Source of the DNA: Eubacteriales bacterium
GTDB lineage: Bacteria > Bacillota > Clostridia > Monoglobales > Firm-18
Assembly: GCA_028697835.1 (NCBI GenBank)
Contig: JAQVDK010000006.1
Span: forward strand, 1-45,107
Length of the DNA stretch: 45,107 nt
Direction: 5' to 3'
The notes beneath the pieces are model-generated. The model ran no database searches and was not told the DNA's origin. It saw only the letters and a list, made by a program, of their open reading frames with translations. The stretch's first letter is position 1, and each line of letters opens with the position of its first letter. This document shows positions 14,491 through 24,331 of the stretch, piece by piece. The translations under genes and the position numbers were made by a program.

Positions 14491-17400
14491 AAATAAGCGG
14501 ATATACTACGGTTTCCTTAACAGGCTTCTTTAAAACCTTCGACAGCCCTTTTGCATAAAATTCCACTTGCTTTTCATACTCCGGTCTGTCTATGTTTCCT
14601 GTTTTATAGTCTATTATTACAATTTCCCCGTCCTCTTCAAAGTAGCAGTCAATAACACCCTGAAGGAGGACTGTTTCGTCTTTTACGCTCTCGTCAATGC
14701 CCGGGAAAATTTCCAAGGCGGAAACATCCGTAAAGAATTTAACCTCGCGTTCTATTTTGTCCGCGTTTTTCATGCGCATTCCTATATCGCTTTGGAAAAA
14801 GGCTAAAATTGCACCCGTGTCAAGGGCAAAAACAAAACTTTCGTCCAGCATGCCACGGTCCACCATGTCTTTTATTTGACCTTCTATCTCACCTAAAGAG
14901 TTGGTTTTGGCAAGGTCGATGTTTTGCATTACAAAATGGATTATGGTACCCCGCAGCGCCGCAGAAAGCCTGTTGGTTTTCTCGATAAAGTCGGGTTTTT
15001 TAAGGGTTGGAAGATACTCTGCGCCTTGGGCGGCCTTGCTTACAGGCAGCTTTGACGGAATAAACGCCGCATGTCTGTAAGGGTAAGTATAGCTTAAAAC
15101 CTCATCTGTCTGCTTTGAGTAGTGCGAAGGCGTTTCATCTTCAAAAAAGCTGACTTGGCTGTCTATTCCAACCCTGCTTTGCAGTATAATATCTTCTGCG
15201 GTGTGCAGATGTATATGTGTGTGCAGGCGGTCGCCCAAAGCAAGGGCAAGCCAGTCCAAAAAGGTGTTTTGCTGTGCCACAATGTATGGCGAGACGGATG
15301 TGTTTTCCCATTGCTCCATCTTTTTTTGAAGGTTTGCGCAGCTTCCCACAATAAACAGCATATCCTTCGGACGTGTTAGCGCCACATATAGGACACGCAT
15401 TTCCTCCGAAAGCATGGAATATAGCTTTTTTTGGCTTATGGCAAGCTTTGATACGGAAGGGTATCTGATATTTCTGTCCAAATCCGTAAAGTTCGCCCCT
15501 ATGCCAAGGTCCAAATCATGCAGTATATTGCCGCTTTGGTCCGACTTGTTAAACCGCTCGCCGCACCTTACCAAAAATACAACCGGAAACTCCAACCCCT
15601 TGCTTTTGTGAATACTCATCATACGCACTACATTGTCGTTTTCCCCCACAACCTTGGCAACGGTGTAGCTGGGGTTTTCTCTCATGGCGTCTATGTAGTT
15701 TAAAAATTCAAATATACTCTTGTACCCGTCGGCTTCAAACCGCCCTGCCCGCTCGCACAGCAAATTAAGGTTTGCCACCCTTGTTTTGCCGTCAGGCATG
15801 GCAGCAACAAAGGAAATATAACCCGTATCGCTAAGAATTGCACGAATTAAAAACTCTATGCTTTCCCTTGCCGCAATCTGGCGGTAGTGGTTTAGCTTTT
15901 CAAGGAATTTTTGGCATTTTTCCGTATCCGTTTTGCAAACTGCGTCATAGAACGACTCCTGGCTGTTTTGCCTGATATGGGCAAATTCTTCGTCCGTAAA
16001 CATAAACATGGGGCTTCGCATAACTGCCAGAAGGGGTATATCCTGCATTGGGTTGTCTATAATTTGTAAAAATGACAGCACTGTTGCTATTTCTATGGTA
16101 ACAAGAAAGTTTCCACCCTCGTCCTCACAGTAAAACGGAACTTGGTAGAGGGCAAGCTGCTGGGCAAAAATGTCCGACACTCCCTTGTTTTTTCGTGCAA
16201 GTATTGCAATATCACTGTATTGAATGGGGCGAGTCTGTCCCGTTTCCTCGTTTACTACAATATGGGGCTTTTCCACTTCAACAAGGCTTACAATCCTTTT
16301 TGCAACAAACATTGCCTCCCGCATGATTTCCGTGTATAAAAGCTCTTCCTCGGTAAACTCATTCTCGTCGTTTTCCTCCAGCTTTTTTTCGATGACATGA
16401 AACTCAACACCCTTGGGATGGATGCTGTGTTTTCGCCCGCAAACAAGGCTGTGCCCCTCGTTGTAGTCAACGCTTCCCACGCTTTTGCTCATAAGGCGGC
16501 CAAACACAAGGTTTACAAAATCAATAATGCTTTGGGCACACCTGAAATTATGGGAAAGGTTAATCTGCATTCCATGTGAGCTGTCCGATGCGTATTTGGC
16601 GGATTTTGAGGTGAATATGTTTGGCTGTGCGTTTCTAAAGCCATATATGCTTTGCTTAACATCGCCCACCATAAAAAGGTTATCCCCTCGGGATATGGAC
16701 TGAAAGAGAGCCTCTTGAACGCCGTTTGTGTCTTGATACTCATCAACCAAAACTTCCTCAAACCGCTCTTTTAGCTCGTTTTTTATATCCTCAAAGCTTA
16801 AAAGCTTTAGCGCAAAGTGCTCCAGGTCGTTAAAGTCCAAAAGGTTTTTGCTTCTTTTCAAAGCCGAGTAAACCTCGTCAAAATCGCTTACTATTTGGCA
16901 AAGCTCTTTTATAATGGGATAAAGGGCCGCATTGTCCTGCTTTAGCTGGTGGGACGTTGCATAAAATATGCTCTTTAGCTTTGCCACTTGCTTTTTGACG
17001 GTGTTTCGAATGTTTTGCACAAAAGAAACCGCCCACTCGTCTGCATCCCTATCCTTTCTTGGAAGGCGCTCAAAGGCAATGCCGTGTATAAAAGCCCTCA
17101 TCTCGTCCCATATGCCGCTCTCCATTTCGTAAAGCCTTTTTAGCTGACTTTGCTCAAAGATAAAATTCTCCAGGTAGCTGTCTATTCCATTTCCCCCTTG
17201 TATTACCTCGATTGCCTCGTCATATGCCGATACCATGCCGGAAATTTCGTCCTTTAGGGACGATATGATAAAACCGCTCCATTTTAAAAAGCCGTCCTGT
17301 GAAATATAGCTTTCGGCGGCGTCGGCAAGCCACCTTTGGGGGTCTGCCGTGCTTTTTGTAAAATTATATATACTTAAAACAAGATTTGACAGAGGGGTTT

Positions 17401-17902
17401 CGCTTTTTCGCTCGCCAAAGCCTGCCATTAAAACCTCGAAAGCAGGCGTTGAATTTTCGTACCTGTCGTTTATCACTATTTCCAAAGCCTGTTTTTGCAG
17501 TATGGAAAGCTGTGTTTGCTCGCCGATTTCAAAATCGGCACAAAGGCCTAATCTGTGAAAATTGTTGCGTACAAGGTCCTGGCAAAAGGAATGTACGGTG
17601 GAAATGGCTGCCTTTGGCAGCAGAGCAAGCTGTTTGGCAAGATATTCGTTGTCGGGATTACTGTCCAGCCTTTTTTTAAGCGCCTCGCGAATTTTTATCT
17701 GCATATTGTTGGCGGCGGCATTGGTAAAGGTAGCTATCAAAAGCCTGTCTATTTGTAAGGGGGTTTTGCTGTCGGTGATTTTTTGGATAACCCGCTCCAC
17801 TAAAACCGCAGTTTTGCCCGAGCCTGCGGCGGCGGAAACCAAGATGTTTTTACCACACGCTTCAATAGCTTTTTTTTGCGCCTCAGTCCATACTCGAGCC
17901 AT
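14489..17902 (-). CDS. addA: AddA subunit of the ATP-dependent helicase/nuclease
   Basis: AddA of 1137 residues, slightly short of the usual 1200-1250. It has a UvrD-type Walker A (AAAGSGKTAVLVERV, about residues 24-31), helicase motif II VDEYQDTNG, motif VI YVALTRPKD and a C-terminal nuclease with DYKTGN. With AddB it unwinds and resects double-strand DNA ends for recombination, the Gram-positive equivalent of RecBCD. The ATG at 17902 lies inside the last codons of addB (20-bp overlap), so translation is coupled. Confidence 0.97.
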   Translation of the reverse strand: MARVWTEAQKKAIEACGKNILVSAAAGSGKTAVLVERVIQKITDSKTPLQIDRLLIATFTNAAANNMQIKIREALKKRLDSNPDNEYLAKQLALLPKAAISTVHSFCQDLVRNNFHRLGLCADFEIGEQTQLSILQKQALEIVINDRYENSTPAFEVLMAGFGERKSETPLSNLVLSIYNFTKSTADPQRWLADAAESYISQDGFLKWSGFIISSLKDEISGMVSAYDEAIEVIQGGNGIDSYLENFIFEQSQLKRLYEMESGIWDEMRAFIHGIAFERLPRKDRDADEWAVSFVQNIRNTVKKQVAKLKSIFYATSHQLKQDNAALYPIIKELCQIVSDFDEVYSALKRSKNLLDFNDLEHFALKLLSFEDIKNELKERFEEVLVDEYQDTNGVQEALFQSISRGDNLFMVGDVKQSIYGFRNAQPNIFTSKSAKYASDSSHGMQINLSHNFRCAQSIIDFVNLVFGRLMSKSVGSVDYNEGHSLVCGRKHSIHPKGVEFHVIEKKLEENDENEFTEEELLYTEIMREAMFVAKRIVSLVEVEKPHIVVNEETGQTRPIQYSDIAILARKNKGVSDIFAQQLALYQVPFYCEDEGGNFLVTIEIATVLSFLQIIDNPMQDIPLLAVMRSPMFMFTDEEFAHIRQNSQESFYDAVCKTDTEKCQKFLEKLNHYRQIAARESIEFLIRAILSDTGYISFVAAMPDGKTRVANLNLLCERAGRFEADGYKSIFEFLNYIDAMRENPSYTVAKVVGENDNVVRMMSIHKSKGLEFPVVFLVRCGERFNKSDQSGNILHDLDLGIGANFTDLDRNIRYPSVSKLAISQKKLYSMLSEEMRVLYVALTRPKDMLFIVGSCANLQKKMEQWENTSVSPYIVAQQNTFLDWLALALGDRLHTHIHLHTAEDIILQSRVGIDSQVSFFEDETPSHYSKQTDEVLSYTYPYRHAAFIPSKLPVSKAAQGAEYLPTLKKPDFIEKTNRLSAALRGTIIHFVMQNIDLAKTNSLGEIEGQIKDMVDRGMLDESFVFALDTGAILAFFQSDIGMRMKNADKIEREVKFFTDVSALEIFPGIDESVKDETVLLQGVIDCYFEEDGEIVIIDYKTGNIDRPEYEKQVEFYAKGLSKVLKKPVKETVVYPLI

Positions 17903-20900
17903 AGCCTAAAAACTCCTCTCTGTTTATTTTTTTGATATTCCGATATTTGTTGCCCTCGAAAGCCGGGTCGAACTGGCACACACTGCCATATGGGCAAAAG
18001 TCGCAGGCGGTTTTTCCCGAAACTCGCACAGGGTTTATGTTTATACTGCCCGAAAGCACCCCTGTAAAGGCTTTTTTAAGCTGAGAGAAGGCATGCTCGC
18101 AAATTCTGTCTATTTCTTTGACAGAAGCCAGCGATTTTACGGCAAAGACAGTGTTTATACTTTTGTTTATAGCCTCGTGTTCTACGGTTATCCCCTGCAT
18201 TTTCAGTTTTTTTTGCAGCTCCTCCATAATTTTCTCGTCGGACATGTTTTGGTCCGCCAAAATTATGGGGGAGTCCAATTTATAATACAGCATTGCGGCC
18301 GGAATGGCCCTTACGCCTTCCTTTTTGGACAAAGCCTCACAAACAGCTTTTATATATACCGGCAGTTGAATTTGAACCCCGCACAGGATTTCGGAAAAAT
18401 CTATATTTTTGTTGCCGGACTTATAGTCCACAATACTAACGAAATTCCCTTGGTCGGTGCGCCAAATGTCCGCCCTGTCCACCTTGCCACGAAGGACCAC
18501 CTTTGTGCCGCCTATTTCAAGTTCTATGGGAGGAAAGTCGCCCCCTTCTTCAAAGCTAATCTCATATCCCAATGGTACAAAAGAAGACTTTTGATAAAAC
18601 CGGGTTATATGCCAAGCGGTGGTTGACATAATTTTTTCAACTTTTTTCAGAAGAAACGGAAAACCCGGGGCTTCTGTGTGAGTTTCGCTTAAATATTTGC
18701 TCAAAACATCATGGGTTATTTCTTTTATTTTTTCTTTGCAAAACTCCTCGGTCACATTTTGCCAATCTGCCTCTTTGGCGATTTTGGTGTAGTTTTCTAT
18801 AATCTCGTGCATAAAGGTACCTTCGTCAACCGCTTCTATGTTGTGCTTTTGACGCTCTTTTACCTTTAGGCCGTAGTTTAAAAAGTAGGCATACTGGCAT
18901 CTGCTGTACTGCTCCGCCCGGGAGATGCTTCCCTTTGGAGCGTCTGTATATAAAAGCCTTACCGCATCTTTAGAAAGCTTTTGCGGCATGTTGGTGTATT
19001 TTAGCGCTTTTTTCGCCTGATTTAGCCTTTCGGGGTTGTTTTTGGCAAACCATGCCTCAACCTGTGCATATGTTTTCCTGTCCAAAAGCATTTTGTTAAA
19101 AGTTGGCGTTATTCCTTCCACATAATCCATTGGGTTTTCTTTTTGGAATATATTATCCTCTGTTTTGATGTTTGGGAATATGCCAAGAAGCCGCTCGATT
19201 ATGGTGGAAGGGTATAAGGAGCCACCGTCGCTGTCCGCAATGGGATAAAAGAAAAACAGCTTGTCCGTGGCAGAGGTTATGGCAGAGTAGATAATCTGGT
19301 TTTCTCCTGCCTGCTTTGTAGCGGTGTCCTCGGCAAGGGATATCCCCTCCTTAGACAGAGCCGCCCTGTCCTTGTCCGATAAAAGCCCTTCGTTTGTATA
19401 GCTTGCAGGGAAAACCCCGTTTGTTACCCCTAAAATAAACACACATTTTACATCCTGGCTTTTAAACCTGTCAACAGTGCTGATTTGCACCTGGTCAACG
19501 GTGGGAGGGATTTGCCCAATCTCCATGCCGGCAAGACCTGATGTAAATATGGAATAGTATTTTTCAAAGGAAATATACTCGTCCCCCAAAAAGCTTACCA
19601 TGTTGTCCATGGTTTTGATTATTGCATTCCATACAGCCGCCTCTTGGTCACTTTTATCCTCTAATCCAAGCTTTCTGTATTTTATTATGTTTTCCTCTAC
19701 CACAAGGTTTGCGCCCGACTCATATAAAAAGTCAACAAAGGCTTGGGATATTTCCCGCACTGTTTTCCTTCCGGAAAACTTTTCCGTAAAGCTCTTTATC
19801 GGAGCGGCTACTTGCGGTCTTATGGCGTTTATTTTTTCCAAATGAGCCTGGGTAAAGCCTTTTGGAAGGTATGTCCACTCCCGGTCGCTTGTCCACATTT
19901 TTTTGGTGTTGCCGCAGGCTAAGACATAGTTTTCCAGCAAAAAGACGTCCTCTTTGTCCGCCGGGCAATAATCAGATTTAAGCCATGTAAAAATTGCCTC
20001 GTATTGAAAATTGTGTATAATAATCCTAAAAAGAGACATAATAGAGTGTGTAAGGGGATGGTCGAGGGCGGTATATTTTTGGTCCAGGTAAAAAGCTATA
20101 CCGTATTCGCTGAAAATGCTGCGAATAAGAGGTGCATAGGTGCTAAGCTCTTTAGTAATAACCGCAATATCTCGAAAACGATAACCCTCCTTTCGGCAGA
20201 GCCGCAAAATTTTTGCTGCTGCGCTCTCGACCTCTCCATAGTAATTATTTGCCCGAAATATGCTGATGTTTTCCGTAGCATCGTCAAAGGCTTCGGCGGG
20301 ATATTTGAAAAAATTACTCTCTAAATGTAAAAGCTCTTTGTTATCCTCAAACTTCATGCAGCAACCCGTGTAAACATTTGGAAGGATGGAAACATCCAAA
20401 TTGTGGGCGGCTAAAATAAGCCTGTTTGCTGTTTTTTTGGCGGCATAGAATATATCCGCTATATTGTCCGTTGGTTGAAGGCTGTCGGTGGTCAGCGAAA
20501 CCGTAACCGAGGGGCAGCGAATCATAAACTCCTCGATTATTGCCATTTGCTTTGCGGAAAAAGACGAAAAGGAATCGATAATAATATTGCATCCTCTAAA
20601 AAGGTCATGCCTTTTTATTTTTTCAAGAAGCACAGAAAGGTTGTCCTCCTCGTCGGCGTCTGGGTATGCGAAAAGCTTTAGGTATTTTTCGTATATCATT
20701 GCAACGTCCGCCAGCTTTAGCTTTAAAAAGCCCTCTGCCCTGTCTGCCGCCTCAAAAAGTGCCTGCGGCGTTACATTATATCTTTTAAATTCGCTTATGG
20801 TATCCAGAATAATTTTTGCAAAGCCTTCCGTTTGCGTTGCAAAGGAAAGGGCTGTAAGCTTATTTTTAAGGGAAAGCAAGGTTTTTTGCATAAGCATTTG

Positions 20901-21167
20901 CTTGGCGCAATCGTCTAAATACCTTGCAAAAACCGGTCCGACCTGCGAAAAGGTGCGCTCGGCAAGGCGTTCAAAGCTTAAAACGTCCACAAAACCGGAA
21001 GCGGCAGGAAAGCTTTCCAATATCCTCCGTTCCGTTTGCAGGGAATACTGCTCGGGCACTATAAAAAGTATGTTTTTACTGCCCTTTTCAATCAGCTTGC
21101 AGGCCGTATCCAAACAAGCCTTGGTTTTTCCACTTCCGGCCCGGCCGTATATAATTTGAAGTGACAT
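17883..21167 (-). CDS. addB: AddB subunit of the ATP-dependent helicase/nuclease
   Basis: AddB of 1094 residues begins with a Walker A-like GRAGSGKTKACL. The C-terminal nuclease domain has VDYKSGNK, and the Fe-S cluster cysteines are visible as one Cys in AEQYSRCQYAYFLNYG and three in CDFCPYGSVCQ near the end, the four-Cys pattern that locks AddB-type nucleases. It partners AddA, whose start it overlaps. In AddAB of Bacillus this subunit handles Chi recognition. Start ATG follows AAGGAGG by 5 bp. It lies behind the spoVG terminator. Confidence 0.96.
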   Translation of the reverse strand: MSLQIIYGRAGSGKTKACLDTACKLIEKGSKNILFIVPEQYSLQTERRILESFPAASGFVDVLSFERLAERTFSQVGPVFARYLDDCAKQMLMQKTLLSLKNKLTALSFATQTEGFAKIILDTISEFKRYNVTPQALFEAADRAEGFLKLKLADVAMIYEKYLKLFAYPDADEEDNLSVLLEKIKRHDLFRGCNIIIDSFSSFSAKQMAIIEEFMIRCPSVTVSLTTDSLQPTDNIADIFYAAKKTANRLILAAHNLDVSILPNVYTGCCMKFEDNKELLHLESNFFKYPAEAFDDATENISIFRANNYYGEVESAAAKILRLCRKEGYRFRDIAVITKELSTYAPLIRSIFSEYGIAFYLDQKYTALDHPLTHSIMSLFRIIIHNFQYEAIFTWLKSDYCPADKEDVFLLENYVLACGNTKKMWTSDREWTYLPKGFTQAHLEKINAIRPQVAAPIKSFTEKFSGRKTVREISQAFVDFLYESGANLVVEENIIKYRKLGLEDKSDQEAAVWNAIIKTMDNMVSFLGDEYISFEKYYSIFTSGLAGMEIGQIPPTVDQVQISTVDRFKSQDVKCVFILGVTNGVFPASYTNEGLLSDKDRAALSKEGISLAEDTATKQAGENQIIYSAITSATDKLFFFYPIADSDGGSLYPSTIIERLLGIFPNIKTEDNIFQKENPMDYVEGITPTFNKMLLDRKTYAQVEAWFAKNNPERLNQAKKALKYTNMPQKLSKDAVRLLYTDAPKGSISRAEQYSRCQYAYFLNYGLKVKERQKHNIEAVDEGTFMHEIIENYTKIAKEADWQNVTEEFCKEKIKEITHDVLSKYLSETHTEAPGFPFLLKKVEKIMSTTAWHITRFYQKSSFVPLGYEISFEEGGDFPPIELEIGGTKVVLRGKVDRADIWRTDQGNFVSIVDYKSGNKNIDFSEILCGVQIQLPVYIKAVCEALSKKEGVRAIPAAMLYYKLDSPIILADQNMSDEKIMEELQKKLKMQGITVEHEAINKSINTVFAVKSLASVKEIDRICEHAFSQLKKAFTGVLSGSININPVRVSGKTACDFCPYGSVCQFDPAFEGNKYRNIKKINREEFLGYGSSMD

Positions 21168-21187
21168 ACAATCCTCCTTATTTATAA

Positions 21188-21215
21188 GAAAAATTGCCGT
21201 CTGAAAGACGGCAAT
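21188..21215 (-). terminator. Terminator of spoVG
   Basis: The perfect hairpin ATTGCCGTC/GACGGCAAT is followed by a T-run on the minus strand. It lies between spoVG and the ribosome site of addB. Confidence 0.85.
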
Positions 21216-21251
21216 GGCGGGAAAGCAAAAAATGTGGTTTTTAGAAAAAAA

Positions 21252-21602
21252 TTATTCGGCAGGAATTTCCTCGAGAGCTTCTTCGGTGGAAGCTTCCAAA
21301 GAGGTTTCTTCGGCGCTGTCATTGGCAGCGGCTTCGGCAGCTTCAAGTTCCCTAACTTCTTCATATTTTGAAATGATGGCGCCTTGAAGTCTTTCTCTCA
21401 TAGTGGAATTGATGGGGTGTGCGATGTCCTTGAATTCTCCGTCGGGTGTCTTTCGGCTCGGCATTGCTACAAACAGTTTCTCCTGGCCCTCAATAACCTT
21501 GATGTCGTGCACAACAAATTCACCATCAAAGGTAACTGATACCACTGCTTTCATCCGTCCCTCAGAGTTGATTTTTCTTACTCGGATATCTGTGATTTCC
21601 AT
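21252..21602 (-). CDS. spoVG: SpoVG regulatory RNA/DNA-binding protein
   Basis: The conserved SpoVG core ([39 protein letters not shown] ... [19 protein letters not shown]) is complete. SpoVG-type proteins are site-specific nucleic-acid binders that affect septation, sporulation and virulence genes. The start is the ATG at 21602 after AAAGGTGGGC; the longer frame upstream is leader. At 116 residues it is about 20 longer than Bacillus SpoVG because of a very acidic Ala/Glu/Ser tail (from residue about 88). It is monocistronic, divergent from murC. Confidence 0.95.
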   Translation of the reverse strand: MEITDIRVRKINSEGRMKAVVSVTFDGEFVVHDIKVIEGQEKLFVAMPSRKTPDGEFKDIAHPINSTMRERLQGAIISKYEEVRELEAAEAAANDSAEETSLEASTEEALEEIPAE

Positions 21603-21646
21603 GTTCTTTAAGCCCACCTTTCGCAAAAATAATATTGTTTGGCTAT

Positions 21647-21675
21647 ATTTTACTACATATTTCATAAAAAATCAA
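21647..21675 (-). promoter_or_regulatory. Promoter of spoVG
   Basis: On the minus strand TTGATT (21670-21675) and TAAAAT (21647-21652) are separated by 17 bp, a SigA-like promoter. No convincing SigH box was seen. Confidence 0.6.
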
Positions 21676-21682
21676 TTTTTTT

Positions 21683-21711
21683 TTGATTTTTTTTGTAAAA
21701 TAGCATATAAT
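21683..21711 (+). promoter_or_regulatory. Promoter of murC
   Basis: TTGATT (21683-21688) and TATAAT (21706-21711) are separated by 17 bp. The -35 boxes of murC and spoVG are back to back, 7 bp apart. Confidence 0.65.
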
Positions 21712-21836
21712 ATATATTGGACTTCTTTTAAAAGCCTTTATTTACCACAAAAGGAGCGATTTTACAAAAATGTTTTTTTATGTAAGGTTTTTAAAAAAAG
21801 CTTAAAAAGTTTTAAAAAGAGAGGAAGTAGCTAATT

Positions 21837-23183
21837 TTGAATATGGAAAAGCTACATAAAAACGTACACTTTGTCGGCATCGGAGGCATTAGCATGAGCG
21901 CAATAGCGCATATTTTGATAGGTAGCGGCGCATCCGTTACCGGCTCGGACAGGAGCGACTCTGCCATAATCGAAAGCCTTAGAAAAAGCGGTGCCAAGAT
22001 TTTTATAGGTCACAGCAGTAAAAATATAGAAAATCCCGACCTGGTGGTTTATACCGCCGCCATTTCCCATGACAACCCCGAGCTTTCGGCGGCAAGAGAA
22101 AAAGGCATACCCACGATGGAGCGGGCGGAATTTTTGGGAAGGCTGATGGAGGAATATGAAATGCCTATTGCCATAAGCGGCACCCATGGCAAAACCACCA
22201 CAACGTCAATGCTATCTTGCACCCTTCTTGACGCAGGGCTTAACCCTACGATTTTGGTGGGGGGAGAGCTTTCGCAAATAAACGGAAATTTCCACTTGGG
22301 CTCTAAAAAGCATTTGGTCTTTGAAGCCTGTGAATATGTGGACAGTTTTCTGCACTTTAACCCATACTGCGCCATTGTTTTAAATATAGAGGCGGACCAT
22401 TTGGACTATTTCAGCGGAATTGAGCAGATTAAACAATCTTTTGGGAAATTTTTGTGCAAAATTCCCAAAGAAGGCTTTGCCGTTTTAAATGCTGATGATG
22501 AAAATGTTATGCAAGCGGCAAAGGACGCCAAATGCCGCAAGGTTTTATACGGAGATAAAGGCTTCTACAAGGCGGAAGATATTTCCTTTGACGAGAGGGG
22601 CTGCCCCCGGTTTACCGTCTGTTTTGGCGAGGAAAAGGAAAGGGTTAGCCTTAATGTGACCGGCACTCACAATGTATCAAACGCCCTGGCGACCTTTGCC
22701 ACCGCCCATAATTTAGGCGCTGCGCCAAAGATGATTGCCAAAGGAATAGAAAGCTTTACCGGAACGGCAAGGCGGTTTGAATACAAAGGAGATGTAGGTG
22801 GCGCAAAGGTTTATGACGACTATGCCCACCATCCCACAGAGATACAGGCAACCTTAGAGGCGGCGGGGAAAATTCCCCACGCCAGGATATGGTGCATATT
22901 CCAGCCCCACACATACACAAGGACAAGGGCGCTGATGGACGAGTTTGCAAAAAGCCTTTCTGTTGCAGACAAGGTTATTGTAACCGATATTTACGCCGCA
23001 AGAGAGCCAAACGACGGAAAAACCCACTCGTCCCAGTTGGCGAAAAAAATTGACGGTGCTATGTATATAAGTGATTTTGGGGAAATAGCGGAGTATGTAA
23101 AAAAGAATGTTACAAAAGACGACATTGTAATAACCATGGGAGCAGGAACAATTACCACTCTTTCGCAAATGCTATTTTCCTAA
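21837..23183 (+). CDS. murC: UDP-N-acetylmuramate--L-alanine ligase
   Basis: This 448-residue Mur ligase adds L-alanine to UDP-MurNAc in the cytoplasm, the first peptide step of peptidoglycan synthesis. The N-terminal UDP-binding loop (HFVGIGGISMSAIAHIL), the ATP loop GTHGKTTTTSM (Lys119) and the later EACEYVDSFL and YDDYAHHPTEI motifs are all present. The start is either the TTG at 21837 or the ATG at 21843; both sit behind GAGAGGAAG and differ by two residues. The leader of about 120 bp is AT-rich and contains a possible short peptide frame. A weak AT-rich hairpin (23183-23228) follows. Confidence 0.96.
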   Translation: MNMEKLHKNVHFVGIGGISMSAIAHILIGSGASVTGSDRSDSAIIESLRKSGAKIFIGHSSKNIENPDLVVYTAAISHDNPELSAAREKGIPTMERAEFLGRLMEEYEMPIAISGTHGKTTTTSMLSCTLLDAGLNPTILVGGELSQINGNFHLGSKKHLVFEACEYVDSFLHFNPYCAIVLNIEADHLDYFSGIEQIKQSFGKFLCKIPKEGFAVLNADDENVMQAAKDAKCRKVLYGDKGFYKAEDISFDERGCPRFTVCFGEEKERVSLNVTGTHNVSNALATFATAHNLGAAPKMIAKGIESFTGTARRFEYKGDVGGAKVYDDYAHHPTEIQATLEAAGKIPHARIWCIFQPHTYTRTRALMDEFAKSLSVADKVIVTDIYAAREPNDGKTHSSQLAKKIDGAMYISDFGEIAEYVKKNVTKDDIVITMGAGTITTLSQMLFS

Positions 23184-23254
23184 AAAGTTTTATCACCCCT
23201 AACCTTTCATATATCAAAACTTTTTTTAATATGAATAGGGTAGGGGTGAAATAT

Positions 23255-24331
23255 ATGAGCGCAAAAAAAGTATCCGCCCTAAAGGCAGGGGCGGTATATA
23301 TCGGCACGGTGGTAGGGGCAGGATTTGCCACAGGACAGGAAATACTGCAGTTTTTTGCCAATTTTGGCGTAAAAGGATTGTGGGGGATAGGCATTTCCAC
23401 CGTTCTTTTTATATGCTTTGGATATATTATCATGTCCATAGGCTTTGACCGTGGGGCACGCTCGCACTTGGAAGTAATCGAAGGCGCGGGAAAGGCGTAT
23501 GTGACAGGATTTATGGATGTTGTTATAACGGTGTTTCTTTTCGGCTCCACCGCCGCCATGATTGCGGGCACGGGAGCGCTGATAAGTGAGCAGGTGGGGC
23601 TGCCTTCCATATGGGGAAGCGCTTTTATGGCTTTAGCTTCGGCGGCAACGGTGCTTTTTGGAATAGACGGGGTTGTAAATTCCATCAGCGTTGTTGTGCC
23701 TTTTTTGCTTGTTTGCGTAGCGGGGGTAAGCGGGTATTACATAATAAAAATGCCGCCCGATTTGCAGGCGGCAGAAAGTATATCCAAAAGTGGGATTATT
23801 TCAAACTGGTATACAGCGGCAATCCTTTACACCTCGTACAACACAATAATATCCGTATCGGTTTTGGGACCGCTGGGTGCAAAAATAAAGAGCAAAAAAT
23901 CTATATTAAAGGGCGCTGTTTTGGGCGGGATGGGCCTGGGACTGGGCAGCGCCCTGATTTATTTTGCGCTTTTGTCATGTGCCAAGGAGATATCCGTATT
24001 AGAAGTGCCTATGAGCTTTTTGGCAAGCGGAATATCGCCCGTTGTCAGAAATGTTTACGGTTTTGTGCTTATGGCTGAAATATACACAACCGCCATAGGC
24101 TCGCTGTATGGCTTTTCCGCAAGGCTTGCGGACGAGAAAGAGAGCCCAGCCAAAAACAAAGCAGTTGTGGTGATTGCCGCCACAGCCGCGCTGATTGTCA
24201 GCAGGTGGGGCTTTTCAAGCATGGTTGGAATTTTCTATCCCCTAATCGGCTATGGCGGAATTGTTCTTCTTGTGGGGCTTGCAAAATGTGTTATTTCAAA
24301 ACAACCTTATCGTCCACGAAATCAACGGTAA
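23255..24331 (+). CDS. YkvI-family membrane transporter
   Basis: A protein of 358 residues with about ten hydrophobic helices. The N-terminus [28 protein letters not shown], with its glycine-rich unwound helix, matches YkvI-type members of the APC superfamily. Substrate not known; small amino acids or related solutes are likely for the fold. The start is the ATG at 23255, 6 bp after TAGGGGTG. Its last 41 bp overlap the 3' end of clpC on the other strand, and no terminator separates them. Confidence 0.8.
   Translation: MSAKKVSALKAGAVYIGTVVGAGFATGQEILQFFANFGVKGLWGIGISTVLFICFGYIIMSIGFDRGARSHLEVIEGAGKAYVTGFMDVVITVFLFGSTAAMIAGTGALISEQVGLPSIWGSAFMALASAATVLFGIDGVVNSISVVVPFLLVCVAGVSGYYIIKMPPDLQAAESISKSGIISNWYTAAILYTSYNTIISVSVLGPLGAKIKSKKSILKGAVLGGMGLGLGSALIYFALLSCAKEISVLEVPMSFLASGISPVVRNVYGFVLMAEIYTTAIGSLYGFSARLADEKESPAKNKAVVVIAATAALIVSRWGFSSMVGIFYPLIGYGGIVLLVGLAKCVISKQPYRPRNQR

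Noticed and set aside
23183-23228. Strong terminator after murC
   Set aside because: The AAAAGTTTT/AAAACTTTT stem is AT-only with a loop of about 27 bases, too weak to list as a feature.
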